Below, piece after piece: positions 16,351 through 23,422 of a DNA stretch of 23,422 nucleotides. The DNA is from Chrysochromulina parva (lineage: Eukaryota > Haptophyta > Prymnesiales > Chrysochromulinaceae): positions 1 to 23,422 of the forward strand of contig PJAB01000585.1 in assembly GCA_002887195.1 (NCBI GenBank), in the 5' to 3' direction. The translations under genes were made by a program, and so were the position numbers. Position 1 is the stretch's first letter; each line of letters begins with the position of its first letter. Under the pieces are notes generated by a model. That model saw nothing but the letters and a program-made list of their open reading frames with translations. It was not told the DNA's origin and did not search any database.

Positions 16351-16700
16351 CGTAGCCAAAACGTAGCCGCCAGGTAGTGTGACCAAATTCCAAAGCGTCG
16401 GACTCACTTAGGGACCCTCTTCGGAGTTTGCATGCGTGACAAACTCACCCGATTGAGTAGTTGTCTTCTGGTGCTGTGAATGAAGGCGAGCGGCGAGCAT
16501 GCATTCACAACCAATGAAACGATTTAAATGATCTTTTTTAGAAACCGCACAGCTCTGTGCGGACGCTAAAAACAGAATTCTTCAAAAACGTGTAGGAACC
16601 TACGAGCCAGGGCGCCTTCACCAACGCCGTGGTGTGCGAGCTTGCGGCGAAGGTGCTCAAAGAGACCAACGGCGACGCGGCCAAGGCTGCGGAGGGAGCC
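16351..16700 (+). promoter_or_regulatory. Upstream region of the channel gene, with palindrome and GCATGC motifs
   Basis: No gene is supported here apart from a possible 5' coding extension of the channel. CCGCACAG and CTGTGCGG at 16545-16562 form an 8-bp stem with a 2-base spacer. GAGTTTGCATGCG lies at 16424-16436 and another GCATGC at 16498-16503. TAG at 16593-16595 or CAG at 16608-16610 could be a 3' splice site, since the following frame (AFTNAVVCELAAKVL) looks coding. Confidence 0.35.
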
Positions 16701-19682
16701 ATGCACTTCAAGAGAGCGGCTTTTGACCCCTCGAACTTGTCTCCGGTGCCGGTGTCTCCGGTGTCTCCAGTGTCGGGTGGCATCAGGAGGCTGTCGGTCT
16801 CTTGTTCTTCTCCAACGCTGCCGCCGGTTGGGAAGGCGAGCGATGCCTCCAGGGCCAGCCCATCGGATGTGCCACCAGCCGCCTGGCAGGACTTCATCGT
16901 CTCGCAGCTGGCGCAGCTCGAAGAAAGGCTACATTCACGCTTAGATGCGCACCACATTGCACTCGGCAGCAGCGAGGGTGACACCAAATGTGACACTTCC
17001 GCACGCTTGTCGGCTGGCGTCTGCAGCAGCACCTCCGAGAGCGCATCAACTCCGAGTGCACATCATCAACATCAGCATCCAACAGATGCCGACACGTCCA
17101 ACAGAGCTGCACCTGATCCGATCGTGCGAGCTGCACCTGATCCGATCTCGGTGCAATCTCGGGCTGCACCTGATCCGATCTCGGTCGTGCTCGAGACGGA
17201 CGACCGGTTGCGCTCGATGATCAAGGCGGTGCGCACTGCTCTCGAGGCCAACTCAGAGTCCATGAGTGTGCCCAATTATTCGGATTTGGATGAGGCACCC
17301 CCCGCCGCGCTCGCCGCAGACGGCTCTCTAAAAAAGTCCAGGTGGGCGCGCGTGTGCCGTTCGTGCTGTGGGGCCGTGCACCATCCCGAATCGAGCTTCC
17401 TCTCGATCTGGAATGTAGGCCTCGCATTCCTGATCATCTACTGCGGGATCGCGGTGCCTCTTGAGATCGCCTTCGAGGACGACATGGTGCAGGAGATGTG
17501 CGGCTACGGCGACTCGCGCATGAAGAAAGGCGAGTGCGGCCCCTTCATTGCGTGGTGGTGGTTCAACACGGTCGTCGACCTATGGTTCATCGGCGACATC
17601 GCGATCAACTTCCGCACCGGCTACGTGAGAGAGGGCCACTTCTTTTACGACGACTGGCAGGTTTTCATGCGCTATTTCAGAGGTTCGTTCTTTCAAGACG
17701 TCATCGGCTCCGTCCCGCTCAACTTGGTGCTCATCGCAGTCGATCCTGAGTACCCGTATGGGCGCGACGCGAACGACGTCGAAGCATCGGACGCCGAGGC
17801 GTTCGCGCGGCTCAACCGCCTGCTGCGCCTGCTGCGTCTGCTCAAGCTGGCTAAGCTCACGCGCCTGACCAAGCTCTCCAAGTCGTTCGAGAACGTCGAG
17901 CAGGTGTTCAAGTTCAACGCGGGCCTCATGCGCATCATCACGCTCGTGCTCGTCTCCCTCTTCATCTGCCACTGGTTCGGCTGCCTCTGGTGGATGATCG
18001 CCGACCTCGAGTTGGAAAACGAGGCGCTCGATTCGAAATGGTTCACGGGCGAGAGTAAGTGGGGCCCTGCCGTCTGGCTCAAGAACGCGCCAGACTTTGG
18101 CCTCAAGTATGTGCATGCTTTCTATTGGGGTGCCGGGATGGCGACCTCCATGGTGCCAAGCGAGGTGGATCCTGTCACCAAGCTCGAGGTGCTGGTGACC
18201 ACCTTCACGCTATTCTTCGGCCTGATGCTCAATGCCTTCGTCATCTCGTCGTTAGCCTCCGCCGTCGCATCAATGGACAGCAAGAAGGAGCTCGCGGGCG
18301 CGCAGCTCGACAGCATCCGCAGTTATCTGATCGTCAAAGAAGTGCCCGTCGCGCTGCGAAACAGCATCATCGAGTATTACGAGTACCTCTTTACCTCTTC
18401 ACATGGGACGCAAGCGCTCCAAAAGAGCGTCTTCGATGGCGTTCCGCTCCATCTCGCGGCGCAGCTCGCGCTCTCCATCAACCGCAGGCTTGCGACGCGC
18501 TGCACCTTCTTCCGTGACGTGTCGAATGAGTCGCTGCTGCACCTGGTGGGCGAGATGAAGCCCATCGTCTTCACACCCCGCCAGCAGATCTACCTCGAGG
18601 GCGAGCCGCTTACACAGGTGTACTTTATCAACCGTGGCTTGGTGCAGCTGACACGCAAGGGCGAGGCGATCGGCATGCTCGGAAATAACGAGAACTTTGG
18701 GCTGGACGATTACGTGCGCGCGTGCGAGGCGCACGGGTCGCATTTCCTACGGGAGCCCGCTCAGACGAGTCACTCCGCGAGAACCATGACCTACTGCGAT
18801 GTGATGATCCTCACAATTGAGGAGCTGACCGGCGCACTCGCCCACGACTCCGTGTGGCGTGACCGGCTCGACCACCTCCATGCTGAGCGGGCAAACGGAG
18901 CCGCGTCGGAGCCCAAAGCCAAGCGCTGGCGGCTATCTTTGAGCTTTTCGAAGAAGAAGATTGGCCTCTCGAAGAAATCGGGCATCACGCCGAGCATGTC
19001 GCACACGAAGGCCTTCAACTTGCTGGATAAGGACGTCAGCGGTAGCATCTCCGTCAGCGAGCTCAAGTCGGCGCTCGTCAAGGAGGGCATCTCGGAAGTA
19101 TATGAGGCAGAGATCCAGAGCCTCATCGACCAGGTCGATGCCAATGGCGACGGCGAGCTGCAGCTCGATGAGTTTGAGATTTTCTGGGAGCTCTTCCAGG
19201 CCAGCTGTAACGAGGCGGCGGCGCCCAAGCAGACCATGGCTCGGTCGCGGGCGGCGTCGCTCACGCCGAGCATGTCGCACACGAAGGCCTTCAACTTGCT
19301 AGATAAGGACAGCAGCGGTAGCATCTCCGTCAGCGAGCTCAAATCGGCGCTCATCAAGGAGGGCCTCTCGGAGGTGTCTGAGGCAGAGATCCAGAGCCTC
19401 ATCGACCAGGTCGATGCCAATGGCGACGGCGAGCTGCAGCCGGATGAGTTTGAGATTTTCTGGGAGCTCTTCCAGGCCAGCTGTAACGAGGCGGCAGCGC
19501 CCAAGCAGACCACGGCTCGGTCGCGGGCGGCATCGCTTAGAACCGATGGGCCCCCAACCCGCGAGCGCAACCACTCGAAGTATCCGGCTCTGGGGCGACC
19601 GGTTTTGATGAAAATTCCAGGTACTGCGACGCACCGGGCAGAGGAGCCCAATAAGTCGAGCAAGAGCATGGAATGGTTCTGA
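16701..19682 (+). CDS. EAG/CNG-type six-transmembrane cation channel with four C-terminal EF-hands
   Basis: About 993 residues from the ATG at 16701; coding-like sequence extends in frame upstream to at least 16611, so a 5' exon is likely. The disordered N-terminus holds three RAAPDPI repeats (about 17102-17190). The membrane core has S1 (17395-17475), S2 (17540-17625), S3 (17665-17745), an Arg/Lys S4 voltage sensor RLLRLLRLLKLAKLTRL (17808-17880), S5 (17930-18005), pore (18108-18175) and S6 (about 18184-18285). The filter region reads ATSMVPSEVDP where potassium channels have TSVGYGD, so potassium selectivity is unlikely. A C-linker and cyclic-nucleotide-binding homology domain follow (CTFFRDVS ... 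MTYCDVMIL); the phosphate-binding FGE is FGL, so nucleotide binding is doubtful. Two near-identical EF-hand pairs then suggest calcium control. A plasma or ciliary membrane location is inferred. Confidence 0.88.
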   Translation: MHFKRAAFDPSNLSPVPVSPVSPVSGGIRRLSVSCSSPTLPPVGKASDASRASPSDVPPAAWQDFIVSQLAQLEERLHSRLDAHHIALGSSEGDTKCDTSARLSAGVCSSTSESASTPSAHHQHQHPTDADTSNRAAPDPIVRAAPDPISVQSRAAPDPISVVLETDDRLRSMIKAVRTALEANSESMSVPNYSDLDEAPPAALAADGSLKKSRWARVCRSCCGAVHHPESSFLSIWNVGLAFLIIYCGIAVPLEIAFEDDMVQEMCGYGDSRMKKGECGPFIAWWWFNTVVDLWFIGDIAINFRTGYVREGHFFYDDWQVFMRYFRGSFFQDVIGSVPLNLVLIAVDPEYPYGRDANDVEASDAEAFARLNRLLRLLRLLKLAKLTRLTKLSKSFENVEQVFKFNAGLMRIITLVLVSLFICHWFGCLWWMIADLELENEALDSKWFTGESKWGPAVWLKNAPDFGLKYVHAFYWGAGMATSMVPSEVDPVTKLEVLVTTFTLFFGLMLNAFVISSLASAVASMDSKKELAGAQLDSIRSYLIVKEVPVALRNSIIEYYEYLFTSSHGTQALQKSVFDGVPLHLAAQLALSINRRLATRCTFFRDVSNESLLHLVGEMKPIVFTPRQQIYLEGEPLTQVYFINRGLVQLTRKGEAIGMLGNNENFGLDDYVRACEAHGSHFLREPAQTSHSARTMTYCDVMILTIEELTGALAHDSVWRDRLDHLHAERANGAASEPKAKRWRLSLSFSKKKIGLSKKSGITPSMSHTKAFNLLDKDVSGSISVSELKSALVKEGISEVYEAEIQSLIDQVDANGDGELQLDEFEIFWELFQASCNEAAAPKQTMARSRAASLTPSMSHTKAFNLLDKDSSGSISVSELKSALIKEGLSEVSEAEIQSLIDQVDANGDGELQPDEFEIFWELFQASCNEAAAPKQTTARSRAASLRTDGPPTRERNHSKYPALGRPVLMKIPGTATHRAEEPNKSSKSMEWF
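18986..19537 (+). repeat. 276-bp tandem duplication encoding paired EF-hands
   Basis: Copies at 18986-19261 and 19262-19537 differ at only a small number of bases by eye. Each encodes 92 residues with loops DKDVSGSISVSE or DKDSSGSISVSE and DANGDGELQLDE or DANGDGELQPDE, followed by a linker with RSRAAS. All four loops keep the acidic residues at positions 1, 3 and 12, so four calcium sites are expected. Confidence 0.95.
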
Positions 19683-19929
19683 GGCTTTCGGAGGCATGCG
19701 GCCATGCTGCATGCATGCTCCGCCTGATCACGCTTCACGGGCCCCAAATCCCCGTACATGTACTCGAGTAGATTCGAGATTCGAATCCCGAGTGGACCCG
19801 AGACGCTACAGGTAACCGAGACGTTAATAAGCTTGGCCGATGTGTTTTCTGTGATAAGAACAGCGTGCCTCCTCGGCGGCTCCGGTCTAGACGCGACACT
19901 CGTGCACTCGACAGTCTCCTGTCTAGGCT
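19683..19929. other. Convergent intergenic gap rich in short palindromes
   Basis: No gene is seen. GCATGC-type palindromes cluster at about 19694-19716. TCGAG/ATTCGAAT palindromes cluster at about 19760-19795, including GATTCGAATCC-like sequence reminiscent of a tRNA T-loop but without a pairing stem. It presumably holds the 3' ends of the channel and LRR transcripts. Confidence 0.5.
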
Positions 19930-22083
19930 CTAGCATATGTCTAGCGCGGTGCGCGGATCCGCACCCACCACGATGCCAGGCAAGCCTGGCAGTGGTCGCG
20001 TGGGCAGCCGTGAGAACGGCGACGCTCGGAGCTTGAGCAGCGTCGCCTCATCATATCGAATGGGCGCCGCTGCTTTGGCTGCTGCGCGTTCGCGCGTCGC
20101 GATGAGCGCCTGGAACCTGGTGAGCGCCTCGCTGGCCTGCTTGGAAGCCTCCGCTGCGAGCTGTCTGGGCGGCAGGGTGCCCTGCTGCTGGCCGCTGATG
20201 GCGCAGCCATCGAGCTCAATGACCCGAAGCGCCGTGAGGGCTCGTAGAGGCGTGAGTGCGTGCGCGGTGAGCTTTGGCACCCGGTTCATCCGTAGCGTGT
20301 GGAGCGATCGGTGGAGCGGGCGCAGCGCATCGACGCCCGCATCGGTGAGGTTGGGATTGCCCGAGACATCGAGCACACGAAGGCAGGGGCAGAGCGCTAC
20401 CCACTCCAGAAACTCATCCCCACTGCCGGTCTCGGCTGCGTCGAGCTCACAAAGTAACGGCAAGCCCCTCGGCCGAGCGCTCACCACAACGCGAACGAGC
20501 GCCCCGAGCCCCCGCAGCTGCAGCGCCTGCAGACTCGAAGTGGAGCGCAGTATGGCCATCTGCGCGAGGTCACTGCATGCGAGCAGGCGCTCGTCTTGGA
20601 GGAAGCGGCAGCCGTTGGCTGAGAGGTGCTGGAGCGCCGGCATCGCCCACGGATCGGCTGACCAGCCTGCGGGCCAGTCCGCACCGATGGGTGCGCCCGG
20701 GCTGGCATATGTAGATGTGGGAGGGTCCGCAAGTGCCATGCCCGAACCCCCCGCTGAGCCCTCCACTTCGTCCTCTTTGTCCTCCTCTTCCTCCTCGTCC
20801 TCCTCGTCCTCGCCCCATGCCCCCGCCTCCTCCTCCCACGACGCCACCGCCAGCTCGTTTGACGCCTCCAGCTCTGTCACACCATCACGGTAACCCTTGC
20901 GGCACCGCTGCGTGACTCGCCGCCTCTGCTCCTGCACGAGCGCGGCGCCATCGAGCTCGCCGAAGTCCAGTCGAACGCCCTGCCCTTGCGGGCCGAGCAT
21001 CGTGGTGAGCGTTGTAGGCGGAGGCAGGCGAGTACTGTCCACGTCACGCGCAGGTCGCAACCCATCGAGCCGCAGCTCGTGCAGCCGGCGCGCGTGGGAG
21101 ACGGTCTCGAACGCCGCGAGCGCCGCGGCGCCGCCGTGCACGCGCGCCTCTCTCACATCGAGAGCCCGCAGTGCTGGAAGGTCGCAAGCAGCTCTTAGGT
21201 CGGCAGCACTCAGCTCGAGGCCGGACAAGGAGAGCTTTCGCACCCGACGGAGCAGCGGCAGGAAGCCGGCGGAGCTCCCCGGCTCGATCTGTGTGCACCC
21301 GCCCAGCCGCAGCTCCGTCAGCCTGCTACTCAGCCCGAGAGCGATCATCTGCGCGCCGTCGCCGCTCACGCGACTCAAACTCAAATCCAGAGCAGTGAGC
21401 GATCCCAGCCCCATCGAAGCCATCGCAGCGTCGTCGTCGGCGAGCGAGCCGCTCAGCCGCAGCGCACATAGCCGCCTGCCCGATGGGACGCTGGTGCAGC
21501 TGCTCGGCTCCGAGCACAGGAGCGCCGCCGCGGCGGCATCCAGTGCATTGCCAGTCAGATCCAGATCCGTGAGGTCTGGTAGGCGCAGCAGCGGCCGCGC
21601 ACCCTCGGCGTCGAGAGCGAGGGCACAATCGATGAGGCGCAGCCGCCGTAGCGAGGCAATGCAGCACAGCTGCGCGATGCCGCCGGCACCGAGGGACGTG
21701 CAGGCGTGCACGCTCAAGTCGAGTAGACTATGTCTGAAAGAACACAAGCACGCCAAGTGTCCGGCTCCCACTTGAGTGATCCTGGCATCTCGAAGGACAA
21801 GGCGCGTGAGGCGCTGTATGCCGCCTCCGAAGATCTCGACTGCAGCGTCATCGGAGAGCCGGTGCAAGCGTAGCCGATTCAGGTGATCACCATACCAGAG
21901 GCGCAGCAGGTCGATCGGAGGCCACAAGTGTCCTGCATCCTGCAAAAGGCGCTCAGCTACCTCGAGCAGCAGCCACTCGGCGTCGTCGGTGGGTAGCGAG
22001 GCAACCGACTGAGGCGGATGCGAGAGAAATTGGTCTCGAAGAGCACGGAGCGCGAGCTTGCGGAGTGGCGTCACTGTTGCCAT
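19930..22083 (-). CDS. Leucine-rich-repeat protein with acidic insert
   Basis: From the ATG at 22083 the product has 717 residues. The first 90 residues are helical (LRKLALRALRDQFL ... EWLLLEVAERLL) and resemble the F-box or VHL-box-like lead-in of LRR substrate receptors, a weak similarity. About ten or more LRRs follow, for example LTRLVLRDARI, LRRLRLIDCALAL, LTDLDLTGNAL, LTELRLGGCTQI and LRALDVREARV. A tract of almost only Asp/Glu (DNA 20757-20815) interrupts the array, after which LRRs resume (LRVLDVSGNPNLTDAGVDAL, LRVIELDGC). The C-terminus is Ala-rich and helical. Such proteins usually bind partners, often within ubiquitin ligases; this is inference. The ORF is open 98 codons further upstream, but that part is compositionally unlike the rest and the ATG at 22083 begins the regular helix. 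Confidence 0.8.
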   Translation of the reverse strand: MATVTPLRKLALRALRDQFLSHPPQSVASLPTDDAEWLLLEVAERLLQDAGHLWPPIDLLRLWYGDHLNRLRLHRLSDDAAVEIFGGGIQRLTRLVLRDARITQVGAGHLACLCSFRHSLLDLSVHACTSLGAGGIAQLCCIASLRRLRLIDCALALDAEGARPLLRLPDLTDLDLTGNALDAAAAALLCSEPSSCTSVPSGRRLCALRLSGSLADDDAAMASMGLGSLTALDLSLSRVSGDGAQMIALGLSSRLTELRLGGCTQIEPGSSAGFLPLLRRVRKLSLSGLELSAADLRAACDLPALRALDVREARVHGGAAALAAFETVSHARRLHELRLDGLRPARDVDSTRLPPPTTLTTMLGPQGQGVRLDFGELDGAALVQEQRRRVTQRCRKGYRDGVTELEASNELAVASWEEEAGAWGEDEEDEEEEEDKEDEVEGSAGGSGMALADPPTSTYASPGAPIGADWPAGWSADPWAMPALQHLSANGCRFLQDERLLACSDLAQMAILRSTSSLQALQLRGLGALVRVVVSARPRGLPLLCELDAAETGSGDEFLEWVALCPCLRVLDVSGNPNLTDAGVDALRPLHRSLHTLRMNRVPKLTAHALTPLRALTALRVIELDGCAISGQQQGTLPPRQLAAEASKQASEALTRFQALIATRERAAAKAAAPIRYDEATLLKLRASPFSRLPTRPLPGLPGIVVGADPRTALDIC

Positions 22084-22554
22084 CGTGTGTGCCTCCCGCG
22101 CGTCTGCTTTCGTCGGCCACGCGCCGTTTTCCGAGCACTTGCGTCCGGCGACTTGAGTGAACAGGGACTTGTGAATGAACGTGTGTTCCAAAAAAAAGCA
22201 TGCCAATGTGCCCGCCCTTTCTCGAAAAGGACACCATGCCTGGCTCCGACTTCGCATCGCGCCCGACGCCTCCCGCACTCGTGTATCTCTCCGACCTCGA
22301 CGTCTCTGCAAGTCTGCATTGCACGACTCTCGTCCCCGCGCCGCCTTCAAAACCCATGATGCGCCATCACACGCCATTCTTCATCCGACTTTGCCTTACC
22401 TCCGACCTCTGCCTCCGGCACCCTCCGATGATGTCTTCTCCCGAATCTCACTCTACCACCCTCACTTGGCGGGGTTGGCGCTTGTTCTACCCAATCTCTC
22501 ATCCTCAACCTGCCGTCGGCGTTGCGCTTGCACTCCTTTGACCCGGATGTTTAG

Positions 22555-23216
22555 GGGCGCGAGCTGATAGACGCCATCGCCTACGCGGGGGAGCTGGCGA
22601 TGCAGGACCGTGTCACCGCCTCCCAGCTCCACCTCATCGGCCGTGACTACCCTTCCGTCTACGGGCTGCTCTCGCCCGCGCCAGGGGGAGGGGCTGCGCT
22701 CCCGGTTGCCGTTCAGGTAGGGAGCTCGCAGCGACCCGGCGTCTACCGAGAGACCGCCGGGCCGCGACGCGGCCCCCTTCCCGCCTCGCCCCTCCCCCCT
22801 TACCCGCGCCCTTGCCCTCCGCGCCCGAGCCCTCGCCCTCCTCGCCGTTGCTGCCATCACCGAGCGGGAGCTATGTGCGGACACGCCCGCCCAGCTGCGC
22901 GCCCTTGCTGCCAGCTCCGTGCGGACACGCCCGCCCAGCTGCGCGCCCTGGCTGCCGTGCTCGCTGCGCGCGGCTTTGCATGCATGGCAGGTGGCGAGCT
23001 TATGTATCATCTTCCTGGCCAAGAACGACGACATGGTCGAGGGCGAGGTCATCAAAATGCCGCGGAGCCTCGGCAACGGCGTGCACGGCCTAGAGTCGCT
23101 GCAGCCTGCGCGGTGGGGCCGGTTCCGGCGCTTCGGCCTGGACCAGAAGGTGCCAACAACCACGGAGCTTGTCGAGGCGGTCAAGAAGGAGCGGGCCAAA
23201 AACGCGGCCAAGGGCG
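22555..23216 (+). CDS. Unrecognised, probably multi-exon coding segment
   Basis: Two plus-strand frames look coding in turn. The first (about 22555-22716) reads RELIDAIAYAGELAMQDRVT and continues to SPAPGGGAALPVAVQ, where GTAGGG could be a 5' splice site. It is preceded by an in-frame TAG (22552-22554) that could instead be a 3' splice site. The second frame, open from 22721, gives ALALLAVAAITERELCADTP and later MVEGEVIKMPRSLGNGVHG and FGLDQKVPTTTELVEAVKKE, up to a possible 5' splice site GT at 23217. A 44-bp direct repeat inside it shifts the reading of a natural-looking segment. I cannot give exact exon borders and recognise no domain. It may be a real gene continuing beyond the window, or a decaying one. 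It is divergent from the LRR gene; 22084-22554 shows no supported gene. Confidence 0.35.
22875..22962 (+). repeat. 44-bp direct tandem repeat
   Basis: Units at 22875-22918 and 22919-22962 agree at 37 of the first 38 bases and then diverge. Each encodes ADTPAQLRALAA, but in different frames, because 44 is not a multiple of three. Confidence 0.85.
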
Positions 23217-23350
23217 GTGTGTGCGCCCAGCCCAACCCCAGCCCCATCTGGGTGCCCAATCTCTCCTCTCACTCACCTCTTGTTTGTATCTCTCTCTGTG
23301 TGTGTCACGGGGCATGTGTATGTTCAATATACGGGAGCACTTTGTACGTT

Positions 23351-23401
23351 TTTAGTCAGGTTTAGTCAGTAACCACTGTGGGGAATTCCCTGTGGGGAAT
23401 T
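23351..23401. repeat. Two short direct repeats near the right edge
   Basis: TTTAGTCAG occurs at 23351-23359 and 23361-23369. CTGTGGGGAATT occurs at 23376-23387 and 23390-23401. The preceding 23217-23350 is pyrimidine- and GT-rich and may be intron. Confidence 0.6.
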
Positions 23402-23422
23402 AGTGGGTACGTGGTTGATTGG

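Noticed and set aside
16629..16700. Channel start at GTG 16629
   Set aside because: GTG is not a normal eukaryotic start; the segment may be coding but would need an upstream exon, so the annotated start is the first in-frame ATG.
19785..19797. GATTCGAATCC-like sequence resembling a tRNA T-loop
   Set aside because: The flanking bases do not form the T-arm stem, and I saw no acceptor or anticodon arms upstream; it is better seen as part of a cluster of TCGA palindromes.
19937..20893. 318-codon plus-strand ORF opposite the LRR gene
   Set aside because: Ser/Arg-rich shadow; the minus-strand frame shows regular leucine-rich repeats and is clearly the real one.
22462..23259. 265-codon minus-strand ORF near the right edge
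   Set aside because: Low-complexity Arg/Ala/Ser composition; the plus strand gives more natural protein segments here.

Overview
This is nuclear DNA of a eukaryote, most likely a microalga or other protist. The coding sequence is GC-rich, one gene has a clear GT-AG intron, a PDI-like protein ends in the ER-retention signal KDEL, and the families (calcyphosin-like, PHM/NHL, ShKT, nucleoplasmin-like, MYND, EAG/CNG-type channel) are eukaryotic. The compact, mostly single-exon genes would suit a haptophyte or similar alga, but that placement is a guess. I saw no rRNA, tRNA, CRISPR array, insertion sequence or viral gene.

Layout, left to right: (1) a Ser/Thr protein kinase on the minus strand, cut by the left edge; (2) a divergent calcyphosin-like EF-hand gene whose two exons join cleanly and which carries a long proline-rich tail; (3) a decayed copy of part of that gene, then a purine-rich simple repeat; (4) an IQ-motif protein on the minus strand; (5) a divergent peptidylglycine alpha-hydroxylating monooxygenase (PHM)-like protein with an NHL/PAL-like propeller and an inserted ShKT domain; (6) a small acidic hypothetical ORF; (7) an ER protein disulfide isomerase-like protein on the minus strand; (8) a divergent putative GT-A-like glycosyltransferase; (9) a minus-strand fusion of a nucleoplasmin-like domain, a methyltransferase and a MYND finger; (10) a divergent secreted protein with two retropepsin-like halves; (11) a six-transmembrane EAG/CNG-type channel with duplicated EF-hand pairs; (12) a minus-strand leucine-rich-repeat protein; (13) an unrecognised, probably multi-exon coding segment approaching the right edge.

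Genes are arranged mostly as head-to-head pairs with short shared upstream regions (about 140 to 480 bp), so several neighbours may share bidirectional promoters. There is no operon-like logic. Two loose themes recur: calcium signalling (calcyphosin-like, IQ protein, EF-hand channel) and the secretory pathway (PHM-like, PDI, probably the protease-like protein and perhaps the glycosyltransferase). I treat this as coincidental co-location.

The most unusual items are the PHM/NHL/ShKT protein, which keeps every copper ligand but appears to lack the lyase zinc histidines; the channel, whose selectivity filter lacks GYG and whose EF-hand module was recently duplicated; the nucleoplasmin-methyltransferase-MYND fusion; and the tandem two-DTG retropepsin-like protein. 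In-frame minisatellites recur across several genes.
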